Assembly: GCA_036877525.1 (NCBI GenBank) | Contig: JAZGTH010000063.1 | Coordinates: 2,497,501 to 2,561,500 of the forward strand | Length of the DNA stretch: 64,000 nt | Direction of reading: 5' to 3' | Source: Chromobotia macracanthus | Taxonomy: Eukaryota > Chordata > Actinopteri > Cypriniformes > Botiidae | Shown here: piece by piece, positions 22,563 through 35,752 of the stretch | Layout of the letters: each line of letters begins with the position of its first letter | Numbering within the stretch: position 1 is the first letter of the stretch | The notes under the pieces: generated by a model | The model's database searches: none | Told to the model about the DNA's origin: nothing | The model's input: the letters and a program-made list of their open reading frames with translations, nothing else | Position numbers and translations under genes: made by a program

Positions 22563-25500
22563 ACCTCCAGTCTCCCTGCGAGATCCCGTTCGTTTGGTTG
22601 TTTTTAGAGCGTTCAAATAAAGAAATTTTACAAGACGACAACGGCGAGTCTTCACAACGAATCGCTTCAAGGGGACCGATGTATGAAAACAGAGGCCTGC
22701 ACACGTTGTCTCTGTTGGGATTGTGTTTATTTTTGTTGTTTTCTTCCACCTGTGAATTTAGGCAGCGACAGGCCTTACTGTCACTTTCCTCCAACTGTCT
22801 CCAGGATATTCACGCAAACCTACGGATCTCAAAGCACTGGAACAGCACTGCACTTGATTTGCTGTCTTGCTTATTTTTTGTTCTCATGTCCGTGGCGGTG
22901 GACGCTATGGGGAGGAAATCTCTGAATGTGTCTCTTATCCTCTACCTCTGTGACGGACACAGTTCCCATTGTGTGATGTAGAGGGAGGAAGAGAGACAAA
23001 GTCGCCTATGCTGGTGGCTGGAGCTCAAACCGCAGACCTTTTCCACCGCCTGCCCTCCCCCCGGCACCGCTCGGAAACGCGACTTACCTTTTTCTGTTCA
23101 CTTAACCCTTTTTAAACGTTTGTTTGTATATTTGTTGGCTGATTGTTGGTTCTCATGCTGCCAGGATGTGGTCGACGCCTTAGAATATGATTAGCATTTG
23201 TCGTCGTATCTATCGGAGTGATTTAACGTTCACGGGCAAAGAGAAAACAATTAACTGTCGTAATGATGCTTATTGGCCTTTGTACGTGAACTTTGTGAAA
23301 GTGTGATGTAAGCAGCTCTGTTTCCAGTGGTAACAGGAGGGCCGTGTGCTGGAAACAGCGCTGTTTCGCGTGAGCGCAGTGGGCTGTGCTCAGCACGCGC
23401 GTTTTCTCCGTTCTGCTGACTAGTATTTAAGCTGCTTGTTCTAAAGCACTCCTTGCGACACAACCCACCAGCCGGTCATGCTGCTTTATCTCTCACAACA
23501 TCGTACCGCTTTGCCGTAAAACTGGCTGCTTTTGGCCAACAAGACCTCTTTACTTCTCTGCGCTTTTGTATCCAAAACACACTTTTCTGTCCATATAATC
23601 ACTCTTATTAGTCCCACAAACAGCCCCTGGTAGATGTTGTTGTTTTTTATGCCAGAATACTGCATATTATCCAGGATGTGAGTAACCGTTTTATGTGCCA
23701 GGGTGGCTTGTGGGTGGCTAAGAAAACTCTTATGCCTCACCGTGTTCGTATAAAGCAAAAGATATAAAATTCAGCTTGCATTAATGGCTATTCGGCGACC
23801 GTTTCCTCAGCCTGTGACGTTTCCATAGGTGTGTCTGACTCCAGAGTAAAATGAGAGGGTGTAATCTGGGAGGATCTAGACTGCCACAGCTCAACATCTT
23901 GATGTAATGCCTTAACATCACTCCCCTGGGTCCACCTGCTGCAGGACATTATGAAATTCCTCCCATGCCTTCATGCTAATTTGATGGGCTTCTCGTTCCC
24001 TGTAGGAACACTGCTGGGGGGGCTTGAGTCACTGAATCTAATGAATATGAATCAGATTGTGTGGAAGAAAGTGTTAAAACAGACCCATTGAAGCTGTCCA
24101 TGTTTGTTAATGCCTGTGGGATTGTTATAATGGTCATAAGAAGCTCTGAGATGGGGTGACCCTTGACCTCTTACCCAGACGAGGCAATCCTTTCCTGGGC
24201 ACAATCCTTAAAATGGGGATTAAACTATAAAAATGGGGTTATATGCTAAACTTACTGTAGTTCTGTTGTCGTTCGCTTTTTCTGTTTGTTTGTTTGTTTT
24301 TTTTTTACTTCAGAGACTTGCTATGAGAGAATTTATAATCTCAGTCGTGATGTTGCCTTGCGCATTTCTTCGGTTTCTCACGCTCACCTATTCACAGCAT
24401 TAAATCCACAATTTTATTTTGTGAGCTTTCTAATGTATAGTAAATGTGAATTAATGTAAGATAAATTATATAACTGTTATTTTATTTTGATCACCATACA
24501 GACATTGAGAGAGAAGCCATAGGAGTGTGGGACTGCACTAAAGTTTCGTTTGGCCCTTGTTGATTTTCACTGTTTGTGCATTACTGTATCTTCTGACCTC
24601 TGAACTCATCTGTTATAAGGAACAGAAGTAAACGGGTTTGTTTGAGGAATCAAATACCCCTCTTGATTTGAGTTGCCCCTTATGTTTTAGAGAAACCCTT
24701 GGTACTTGTAGAACCATGATGTTTCTGGATTGAAGAGGGCCTACAGCTGGAATGTTACTTGAGATGAAGTGAATAAATTAATGTGTTATTGCCATCTTGG
24801 ACCAAATGGATATCTCAAAATGGCACAAATTGTCTGTTAGCACATTCCTTTTCTCCTTGACTAATCAGTTGTGTTATCCAGCCTATTTCCACTAGTTTAT
24901 CCATGTAAATAGTCATTTGGTGAGCACCCCTGAGGTCTAAGTGTCAGTTGTCAACATTAAGCTCCTATTCCTGACTTTTGGAACTACTTCCAAGCCGCAT
25001 CGGGACATGCATGTCGAGTTGGCGGTAACAAGGGAGCTAACCGATCGGTGTCACCTTTGCATACAAAACTTTCCATGGTGAGCTGTATTTTTCGATGTGA
25101 TGGTTATTAAATAGACTTTCCTTATGCTTATCCACCGTGACGCAGGTCACTCTGGGTCTAAATTATTCTGTGAAAGTACTTGAATGATATGCTTGGAAAT
25201 CTATTCGTGGAGTTTCTCTCACAAACGCGTCCTACGAGAGGCCTCCCGTAAGACTTATATTTAACATTCGTCTCTTATCGATATGTATTATGTGCCTCGC
25301 TAGAGTTGGAAGACGACTTAGTATTTTTTGGATGTGCACTGCTTGCTTTTGCCAGATGCGACTGGCTATAAGGAGAATGATTTCACAAGACAAGTTTACC
25401 CTCCTCTAACCACCTTATTCTTATTGACTCTTCCAAAGTCAAAACAGGCTAGTTTTGGCTAGTTACAAAGCCACTAATAGTAACTGTTTTGTGGATATAA

Positions 25501-27005
25501 GCAGAATATGAAATTGTTTAGCTTGTCTGGTAATGGTTAATCTAGTCCTACTAGCACTGGACTGACACATACATAGCAGAAGATGATGATCGAAGATTCT
25601 ATTTCCTTAATGTATCACCTGTTGAAATTGGCTCATCAATGTAAGACACTACACACTGAAATCACACTTCAATATGTTATAGATGAAGTACATTCATTGC
25701 TGGAGGATATAACAGACATCACTTGATATTACTGGTAGATTGAATAAGGTGATGAAAATGACTACTGGCTCTCATCAGCTTTCATCTTATTTTAGTTTTC
25801 CTTTTTTAATCATTGTACCATATGTTTTTGTACCTTTTTGTACTTTATTTTAATAAAGATGGTATCCTTACAATTATGGCCTTTAAGTCCACTTCTATGT
25901 CCACCGCTCCATGTAATAATTGATTTCCCAATCGTCAGGTTATTTAGGGGTCATCGTGGGTCTTTTGAAATGTGTCTGTGTTCCATTCTATCTTCTGTGA
26001 ACAGCTTTTGCGTTTGTGTCACATCTGTGATTACATTACTGTGCTACAGATTTACACACAGAGAGGTACAGTATAGATTATTCTCGTGAAGTTGAAGTTT
26101 GTGACATTAATGCAGATTTTATGTGCATGGCTTTTGATTCAGAAAGCAATGGAAACTACTTGTCAAATTGGGCACTGAAAAACGTGGGCATGACGTGTTG
26201 ATACACTGTTATTCTGTGGCTGCATTATGCCTTTTAATGCTACTGCAAGGCTGTGAGTCCCTCTGTAAGCTCGAGTTCAGCAGGTAAATCTCCACTGCAT
26301 ACTCTTACTGCTGTATACTGTATAAGCCCTTCCATTGTGTCTGCTACAGAGTCACAGCTTTCTTTTCTCAACATATGTACTCACTCCTGTCACCAGTTTA
26401 GTTCATGTGGGAACTTGAACATTTGTTTTTATTTTTGTTTTAATGAACCGATTGTTCTGATTAAATGCTTATTTTTAATGACCTTGGAATGATGAATATA
26501 TTACAGTCTGAATAGGAAAGCACTGCAATATTTGAACTTTTCCTCATTTTTTTTGTAGTGTTTCTTTCAGTGAGAAAGATTCTGACACAGATTCTGCGTT
26601 TCTGTACTTTAAGGATATTAAAAACTAAACTGTACAGTACTGCAAGAGTCGTTCTCTCTTGTTCTGGTCATACTTACAAAGATACTTTAAATTTCGTTGT
26701 ATAATGGATTTATTGTGTTGAAATATGAATGTTACTTAAATGTATTTCAGTGATTTACTTTGTCAAGGGCTTCGACTGTGATGGACCCATTTCCTCTTTG
26801 TTTTTCTCCTCTCTCTAAATATATTTTCTTTAATTTGCAGAAAGATTAAGGACTTGCTCTTAATCTTAGTTCAAATGCCTATTTTCCGGATGAGTCCTAT
26901 AAAATTCCATACATAACCTTTCCAGTTTTTAATTCCCTCCCCTCCTAAAGGGAAACTCAACTTTGCACCCCTTTTTTATGTAAAATAAAAGAAAATGTCT
27001 CTTAA
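22563..27005 (+). other. csnk1g1: csnk1g1 3' UTR (extent inferred)
   Basis: After the stop there are about 4.4 kb without a recognisable gene, and this looks like a long vertebrate 3' UTR. Possible poly(A) signals AATAAA occur at 24772, 25852 and 26984. The last is followed by a GTGT-rich stretch (CAGTGTGTCTGTC) and is the best end candidate. Open frames in this stretch, such as 22559-22981, begin at or after the stop codon and show no family similarity. The true end needs transcript data, and shorter 3' ends are likely. Confidence 0.5.
26984..26989 (+). terminator. csnk1g1: candidate distal poly(A) signal of csnk1g1
   Basis: A canonical AATAAA lies in TAAAATAAAAGAAAATGTCT, followed within 45 bases by the GT-rich GTCAGTGTGTCTGTC. 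That is the usual arrangement of hexamer and downstream element. Assignment to csnk1g1 is by position and strand only. Confidence 0.45.
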
Positions 27006-27581
27006 CCTCTGAGTCAGTGTGTCTGTCTTTAATTCTTCCTGACATGCTCCGGTGCCCATGTTTACTACCAAATTACCATTGTGGCATTTACACAGTTTGA
27101 CACGTTTAACTACTGCACTGAAGAAATAATATATTTAATGAATAACATACGCAAACACCCTCAAGTCACCCAGTCATTAAGATGTTAAACTAAATGCTGA
27201 TAGTTGAATATAATGTGTTCTTTATGTCTGTGATGTCATTTTCATTATAACTTTCATGGCCATTTCCTACCTGTTCTCTTGTTCAAGTCATCTGCGATTT
27301 TGTCCCCGTCCTCTCCATCTTCAAGCCTGAATAAACAGACTGTTACAGAATAAAATAAATGCGTCAGTGTACATTGTCATTTGTATTAGACTTGATTGTT
27401 TGATATGAACAGGCATGTACATGTGAATTCAAATATGCTTCACTCAAAAATATTTGCAGCGTTACTTTTCATGAGAAAATGAGAAAACGGACCTAATTTT
27501 TCATCCTGATGGACTGAGGGAACATCACATTGCTCTTTTTGCTGCTCTTTTTGCCCAGTCCAGACTCAGTGTTGAGATGAA

Positions 27582-27589
27582 TGACGTCA
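27582..27589. promoter_or_regulatory. CRE palindrome TGACGTCA, upstream copy
   Basis: A perfect CREB/ATF octamer lies about 620 bp upstream of the likely rps17 start. With the second copy at 27814-27821 it suggests an extended promoter or an upstream regulatory element. Function is inferred from the motif only. Confidence 0.4.
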
Positions 27590-27813
27590 TCGTCAGTTCA
27601 GCAGGTGGAGGGTTAATGAGGGCTGCTAAGAGAAGCCGCTCAGTTTGGACTCGTTCATTTTCTGCCTTTATTTCATCTTTTCACACATCGTTTCTTCAGT
27701 TTAATGAGCTGTTCATCATTTCGTCTCGCACTTTTTCGCGCTCGCTCGTTTATTGACGCTCCGCTTCCACCGGCGCGTTTTCTGTGGCGGTCAGGCGTGG
27801 TGCATTGTGGGAT

Positions 27814-27821
27814 TGACGTCA
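27814..27821. promoter_or_regulatory. CRE palindrome TGACGTCA, downstream copy
   Basis: This second perfect octamer is next to GCATTGTGGGAT, in a CpG-rich stretch about 385 bp upstream of the likely rps17 start. Motif match only. Confidence 0.4.
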
Positions 27822-27890
27822 GACAGCACGGCACAGCAGCTGCGTGATAACCAAAGAAGAACAATATAATAACATATTCAAAACGTGTGA

Positions 27891-27970
27891 GATTGATTCA
27901 ATAAGTGTGTGATTGATTCAATACGTGTGTGATTGATTCAATAAGTGTGTTATTGATTCAATACGTGTGT
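27891..27970 (+). repeat. 20-bp minisatellite, four copies
   Basis: There are exactly four head-to-tail copies of a 20-base unit, GATTGATTCAATAAGTGTGT. Copies 2 and 4 read ATACG instead of ATAAG, and copy 4 starts with T. The alternation AAG, ACG, AAG, ACG suggests duplication of a 40-base dimer. The array lies about 255 bp upstream of the rps17 ATG. Confidence 0.85.
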
Positions 27971-28197
27971 GCATAACGCGCAGATTTTCATGTTTAAATG
28001 ATATATACCATGAACGTGGATAGAAACATACACGTTTCCTTCAAAGGCTGTTTACAATCGCGCTTCAGTTATTTGATCATCTTTTATCGAGAGTTAAACA
28101 ATAACGTTGGTTATTTATTGCAAACGTTGTTTTACAATAAATTCAGAGACTCGTATTCGACTTCCGGCAGCGCGTGATGAACTTCCGCTTTGTCCGT

Positions 28198-28212
28198 CAC
28201 GTGACCTTTCCT
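28198..28212 (+). promoter_or_regulatory. rps17: rps17 core promoter: E-box and candidate 5' TOP
   Basis: CACGTG at 28198-28203 is followed directly by ACCTTTCCT. A C start within a pyrimidine run (28205-28212) fits the 5' terminal oligopyrimidine tract of ribosomal protein mRNAs, which confers mTOR/LARP1-dependent translation control. An alternative run, CTTCCGCTTTGTCC, begins at 28182. The 5' UTR would be only 15-45 bases, normal for this class. The start site is inferred. Confidence 0.45.
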
Positions 28213-28223
28213 GCAGGGTCAAT

Positions 28224-29757
<1,534 letters not shown>

Positions 29758-29775
29758 TGTCATTTATCAAGCAAC

Positions 29776-29781
29776 AATAAA
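29776..29781 (+). terminator. rps17: rps17 poly(A) signal
   Basis: AATAAA lies 19 bases after the stop, followed by GTGCAAAAAAACAGCTTTGTGTTTGGGG with a GT-rich downstream element. The very short 3' UTR is normal for ribosomal protein genes. Confidence 0.85.
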
Positions 29782-29799
29782 GTGCAAAAAAACAGCTTT

Positions 29800-30095
29800 G
29801 TGTTTGGGGTCATTTTTGATGAGCAATATGAAATTTGACCAGCCACTATTTCAGCTGTTCATGTCTTATTAAAACATGTTCTAAATCTGAATGACTAAAC
29901 AATTCATTAAACTGTAAAATGTGTTTCAAAGTAAACAGTCTCTGTAAATAAACCTGCAATCTAGTCTGAATGTATATACCATCATTTATGAACAAAATCC
30001 ATTAGCAGGTGTCTGGAGATTTTTCTCAGTCACAACAAATTAGTGCAAGTTCTGTAATTTTATATAAAAGTCCTTAATCATCACAAATGACCAAG
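29800..30095. other. short spacer between convergent rps17 and neo1
   Basis: About 300 bases of AT-rich DNA lie between the rps17 poly(A) region and the likely neo1 poly(A) signal. No gene or repeat is recognised. The two transcription units converge here. Confidence 0.45.
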
Positions 30096-31852
30096 TTTAT
30101 TTTTAGCTTTGTTGTTGTAATTTCCAACTTTGTGTTAAAAATTCTGAAAAATGTAAGCGGCATTTAAAATGACAGTGAAAGCGTGTAAATAAATGCAACA
30201 TAAGCAACATTTTTCTGAATTTTTTTAAAAAGCCACAGAGTATTTCTAGAGACAGCAAGAAGATATTTGTACAGAAATAAGCAACAACAGAATTCTGCGT
30301 AAGCAACATTAAAACCTTCCGCTCAAATATTCCAGAGGCAAAAGAACGAGACCAGCTGCCTGTGCTATACTATGACACTACATTACACAAATAGAGCTGT
30401 ATATTCAAAACACAGGATATGTAAAAATGTTTTTTTTCTTTTCTTGAAACTGTTGAAAAAGTGCAAAAAAGGTTTGACTGTCTACAACCTGATCCGTTAT
30501 CCCAAACAGGTAATGGTGTTTTTCCAAGCTTTTACCATGTTCCTATAGTTACCCAGAATTCCTTACAGTCAGAATGACATTCAATAAAATGTTCAACGAT
30601 ATTAAATTCCTAAAACAAACAGTTATGATTGCTGTTACATATTTTCTTTGGGTAAAAGGACAGATCAGAACCATATCCAGCAGGAGAGGAAGAGTTGGGT
30701 GTTTGCCTTTCACATTAAAATTCTATACAAGTACTTCATATATAACAAATACAGGAAATATAATGGGCAATAAAAGATAAGTGGAGGGAGTTCTATACGT
30801 CGAGTTAAATGCCAAGAACGTGTGAAAACAGAAGGTGAAATCTCACAGTGAATATCAGTCATTCTGTAAATGTGTGAGATCTGGTACAGTAATTCAGTTC
30901 AATGCAGCAAGAGATCCATGCAAAGCACTTCTTTTCAACGTACCAGATTTGTTCCTGAAGTTTTGAGCACCAAACGAGCGTTTGACGCCCGGCTCTGACA
31001 GCATGTGTGATGGAGGTCCGTGTTCTCATACTGATAGTTCTCAGCATTTCAGCATTACAGAAGAAATATCACAGTGTTGTGTGATACACATTTAAAAGCC
31101 TTTCCCTCAGGTGTTGATTCTGTCATTCCAGATGAATTTAATAAGGCAATTTCTGAAGGGAACTCCCATTTTAAAAAATGCATAATGTACAAGGAAGAAA
31201 TGACGTTACCATATGCAAAAATCTGTTCAAACCGCAAACAATAAAGCAGTGTTTGTGTGACTGAACAGAAGCTGCGAGGGGGCGAAGATCCCCACGGTGA
31301 GAAAATGAGTCAGTTTTTAACATATATATACAAACTGATAAGTGTATATGCATATAAAACAATACAAAACATGTTTAAGAAAATAAGACATGGCACATTG
31401 TATGTCATACAAAAGAGAAATAGACATCAATCAAAATGCTTAATACAAAACATGAAAATAAAAAGGACAAAGTCCAACGTTCACCTCACTGGAGGGGGGG
31501 GGCAATATATATAGATAGAAAAACATACAAAGAAAAGACACAAATGAAACACTGTAAAATGTGCCTGCTCAGCACTAACACATACACCAGCATATTTCCT
31601 TTATTATTTCACAGGATAATAAAACGTGTCTTTTCAAATGGTCTCCATGGAAACGAAAGGAAAAGCTTTAGAATGACTGAACTGTCCCACATGACGTGGT
31701 GAAGAAACCAGATGTTTTCTCTTTCTCATGTCTGCTGTCCTCATGTTGGTTTCTGCTTCCTGAGAGAAAGTCAAGTTTTGTTCTCTTTCTCTCTGTGTTG
31801 AGTGAATGACTGAGAACTGCTCTGTCTCACTGTGACTGTCAGAGAACCGTGT
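30096..31852 (-). other. neo1: neo1 3' UTR (extent inferred)
   Basis: Downstream of the neo1 stop on the minus strand the sequence is AT-rich without a gene. Minus-strand AATAAA hexamers (TTTATT on the plus strand) occur at 31610-31615 and 30096-30101. The second is the last good one before rps17 and is my best guess for the distal end, giving a 3' UTR of about 1.75 kb. The small open frames here are not conserved. Confidence 0.45.
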
Positions 31853-34800
31853 TCAGGCCGTCGTGATGACGTTCAGGTCTTTCATCAAACCCTCCAGATG
31901 AGCCATTTCCTCTGATAACTCGTCCGTCTCGTAGTTCTGAGGGAGATTAAGAGGGTTACTGCGGGGGGCGGGGTCAGGACGGGGCGGGGTTGGGGGTGCT
32001 GTAGGAGGGGAGGGTCAAGGGTACTGCAGGGTAAAGGGGTAAATTAAACAGAACAGCCACAAGCAGGGTGAAAGACAGATATGGGGCATTATGCAGGAAA
32101 AATGAGATCCGTTTGGCAAGTTCAAATAATTTCAAATGATCACAAAATTGCAGTAATAAGTTTTAATAAGCAGGCAATACATAATTAGTTAAAGGGGAAA
32201 GCAAGTAAAGATTTTAAGGGGAGAGAAGAAAAGAGGTGTCAAAATCTTACTGAACATTTAAACAGCATAATTTAAAATCTGTAAAAATTATATTTAGAAT
32301 ATGAATATACACATTTATACAACAGTTTTAACTGTTGTCAATTAGGAAACAGAATTAGTGCAAGAAATAGTTCACAATTCTAAAAATGAGTAATAAACTG
32401 TTTTCATCAATGTTCCTGTTGATACTGTTTTATGAAAGTGATAATCTGTGCATTTAGATTCTTCCAGCCTCTCACTGGTTATTGCTGTTTAATCACATTA
32501 GTCAGGCTGTATAAATGAGACAGTCAGGACACATGTAGTCCCATCAATAGGTTTAACTGTAGTGTACCGCGGTACTAACAGATGTACTCACACTCCCAGA
32601 GTCTTCATGAAGTCTGCTGCTCTCCGAGACGTCTGGAGCGCTGGGAACTATGACAGGCATGGGAGTCCTCGTCCTTCCCAGAGTTCCGATAGAGGCCGTC
32701 TTAACTGAGTGTGGCCCTAAAACAATCGCACATCAGTTTCAGCCTTTTACCCTCATAACCAAGAAACGCTGTACCATTTCATGACATCCTAATGATTTAT
32801 TGATGATGTTTGAATGTGAGACTGCCAATTATTTCTGTCCCAAATCTAAAAGACGATTTGATCTAGACAAAAGCTTTTCCATCAGTACTGGAATCTGTCT
32901 GCTTTTAACACTGTTACCTTATGCTGTCCCACAAAGCTCTGTCCTGTTTTCATTCTCACTGTATTTGTGCTTTTGTTTCTATTTGTTCCATTTGTCCTAT
33001 TTGTCACTGTATTTGGTCACTTTTCTACAAACGTAACAGTTCATGTTATTTCTGTGCTGATACCAGGAGGAATTATCATTTACTGTTTGGAAGAAGGTAG
33101 GTTAAACAGAAAACTTTAAACAGAAGGTATTACATTTGGTCTCCACCAGTGAGGCTGTCAAAGGTCTGCTTACATGTTGATGAATTATAGGACCTGACTG
33201 TAACATTTACAGTGAGTCATTCAGCAGACATTTTAATTCACTATGACTTACAGTATAAACAAGAAACATCACAGGCATTTTTCAACACAGACATTTCATC
33301 TGATGAATAAATGTTGTTGTCATGACAACAGACAGGATCACAAAGGTGTTGTACCTGTCTGAGACAGCAGTGGAGTGCTGGGTAGTGCTGAGGAGTCGTA
33401 TGTGGAGTGGGCCGGGACGGCAGGTACTGCGAAGCTCTTGAGGGCGTGTGTGGGCCGAACGTGCGCGGTGGGCGCGGTAAACACTGGCTCATCCTCTGCG
33501 GCTGAGCTGTGATAGCTGACGTCTGTCTCCGAGAGCTCAGTGGTGCAGGACAGCTGGCCGGAGGGTGGCAGCAGGTCGGCGCTGGGCGTGTTCCGTACTG
33601 ACTCTGAAATCACATCACACAGCACAAACCTCATCCACCAATCAATGGATCTTAAATGAGTGACACCACGAGAACCCTGCTGGAAAAAGGTTAGAAATGC
33701 GCTGGAGGTTATAGGAAGGAAACAGATAAATGAGATAATCTGGGAACAGTTTCACTACCGTTGTCATAGTGATCAATCAATGCTTGAGTAGCACACAACC
33801 CTACAATTTCTGCAGTATGTACAGTAGGACTACACAATATTAACGAAAAATGCGATAACCTGCCAAATAATGTGATATGTGCTACGATAATGCTTAAAAA
33901 CAACGTAAATTTTATTTAAATAAACTTTAAAACTTAAAATTATATAACCAACATACATGCTTCACATTCTTTCTGGGCAAAGAAAAGCATCAGTACAACT
34001 TCTGATGTACTTGACTGTACATAACTTCTTAAAGTATTAAAATCTATTTGTTATTGCAAACCACTGCGATACGCACGTGTAATATTTTGATATATTGTAC
34101 AGTCGTGCACTGTATGACTGTTTCCTGAATGCATATAATAACCGACTACATGTGCAATATGCAACAGAGCACACAGCCTGGAATATAATATCCCACAATG
34201 CAATGCACTCAAATTCACTTTCAGTGTGTTGAATAAACCAGTAGTAATACTAGCCAGTTTTGATCTTGCAGTTCTCAATCTTAATAAGGAGCTCAAGACT
34301 CAATGCAGGAAATCATGCATCAATCAACGCTTCCAGGTGTTGAAGAGGTCTTCACAGAACCTGGCTAATGCACCGATTCTCACCTGTGGAATGGGCCCTG
34401 TCTAGGTGAGAGATGGGGCTGGCGCCGCTCTGGTGGTGGAGATAGCTGCGTGTCGGTGAGGCCAAACTGCCCAGGTGATGATGGTGATGATGATGGTTAT
34501 CAAGCGAATGGATGGGGTGAGCGCTAATCACAGCTGCGAATGGACACAAACAACATTGAACAATGGTTTACAGCAAGCACGCGTACACACACGCACACAC
34601 ACAGAGCTATTGAGACCATGAGAGCACGAGCCCACAGAACATCTGCTCACACAAACACACACCAGCACAGACTGAAAGACAGGACGATATGCAGCTAAAT
34701 CTAAGGCCAGAAACATACTCTACTCAAGTACACAAAGAAAGATCTCTATTATCCTAAACAGCATAACTCAGGAAAACCTGAACTAAAATAAATAAAAGGG

Positions 34801-35752
34801 CCTAAATGAGAAGATCCAGCCCTGCATCAGGACCACACACTTACGCTGGGGGGGTTGGGCATCGAAGGGCATCATCATTTTAGGTCTTATTCCCCGACGG
34901 CCCGCCAGGGTGGACAGGCTGTCCTCTGATTCGTGCCCTGCAAACCAGACAGTGACCAGCCAATCAGACTGAGGCAAGTTTACCCACCCAACAGGATCCA
35001 AATATAAGAGCCTTGTGCAAACTACCAGCTGACTTCTAAAGTCAACTGTCAAAGATCATGTGATGTTTTAGTGCTGCAGTGGCATTTTTGTCCATTAGAG
35101 GGCACTATGAATGCATAAATCTGAAGAGCTACAGGAGTCAACTGTATCACCACTCAATCCATGAAAACAAGACACAAGCGCTTTCATTTTATGAAGCATC
35201 ACAAGCAGTAATGACAAACGGCAGGCGTGACTTTAAGCATCCATTCAGAAGCAGCAGCTGGAATGATGTCATGGATGATTCAACAGGTGGAGGTTGTTTA
35301 AAGATCCAATAAAATGGTTTAAAGAGCGCATTTCCTGTTAAAACAGGAAGTTAGAGCAGGACATATCGAAGGGCTTTTGTTATAGCCTTCATTCTTCACG
35401 TTACTGTATGTATGTACTACCTTTACCTATTATCATTATCAAAACTCAAACACGTTAAATGCTTCACTTCATTTAAATGGATAAAATTCCAATGTATCTT
35501 TCACTGAATCTTTTACCGCGGTAGGAATTGCGTCTCTGGAGCATCGGATCCATGGAGCTGTCCACAGGGGTGATGTCTTGAGAAGTTCGGGGGATGGGTG
35601 TGTCTGTCATAACGGGGTTGGGCTCAGGTGATTTGTCGACAGTTTTGAGCTCCAAACGCTCGTGGTGGATCCAGAGATCTGGAGGCTTCAGATCTTTGGA
35701 ATTACCCTTATACTTGTGGGATCCATTGGCAGACTTACAGGCTGCTCGTTTC
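31853..35752 (-). CDS. neo1: neo1 cytoplasmic domain exons
   Basis: Six exons (35517-35752, 34845-34937, 34384-34533, 33355-33603, 32592-32716, 31853-31936) encode the intracellular tail. The first contains KPPDLWIHHERLELK (conserved P1 region), a basic KKKRAACKS stretch from the junction, and RRNSYRG. The next gives STLAGRRGIRPKMMMPF. The third holds a run of seven histidines after HSLDN, longer than in human (HHHF, from memory). The fourth carries PTAHVRPTHALKSFAVPAVP (P2, proline-rich). The last ends EMAHLEGLMKDLNVITTA (P3 helix, used in DCC-family self-association and effector binding). Junction phases are consistent throughout. Stop TGA is at 31855-31853. Confidence 0.93.

Larger units (their letters stand above)
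27006..28180. other. csnk1g1-rps17 intergenic and rps17 promoter DNA
   Basis: This interval separates the inferred csnk1g1 3' end from the rps17 start. The first 500 bases are AT-rich with nothing recognisable. From about 27,550 the sequence becomes GC- and CpG-richer. It holds two perfect CRE octamers (27582-27589 and 27814-27821), a GCATTGTGGGAT motif at 27802-27813 and four tandem 20-bp units (27891-27970). The minus-strand frame at 27673-27864 resembles no known protein. Confidence 0.45.

Noticed and set aside
22559..22981. 140-codon plus-strand frame after csnk1g1
   Set aside because: It overlaps the csnk1g1 stop in another frame and lies in the inferred 3' UTR; no family similarity.
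27673..27864. Basic 63-codon minus-strand frame upstream of rps17
   Set aside because: CpG-rich promoter DNA often gives Arg-rich chance frames; no similarity recognised.
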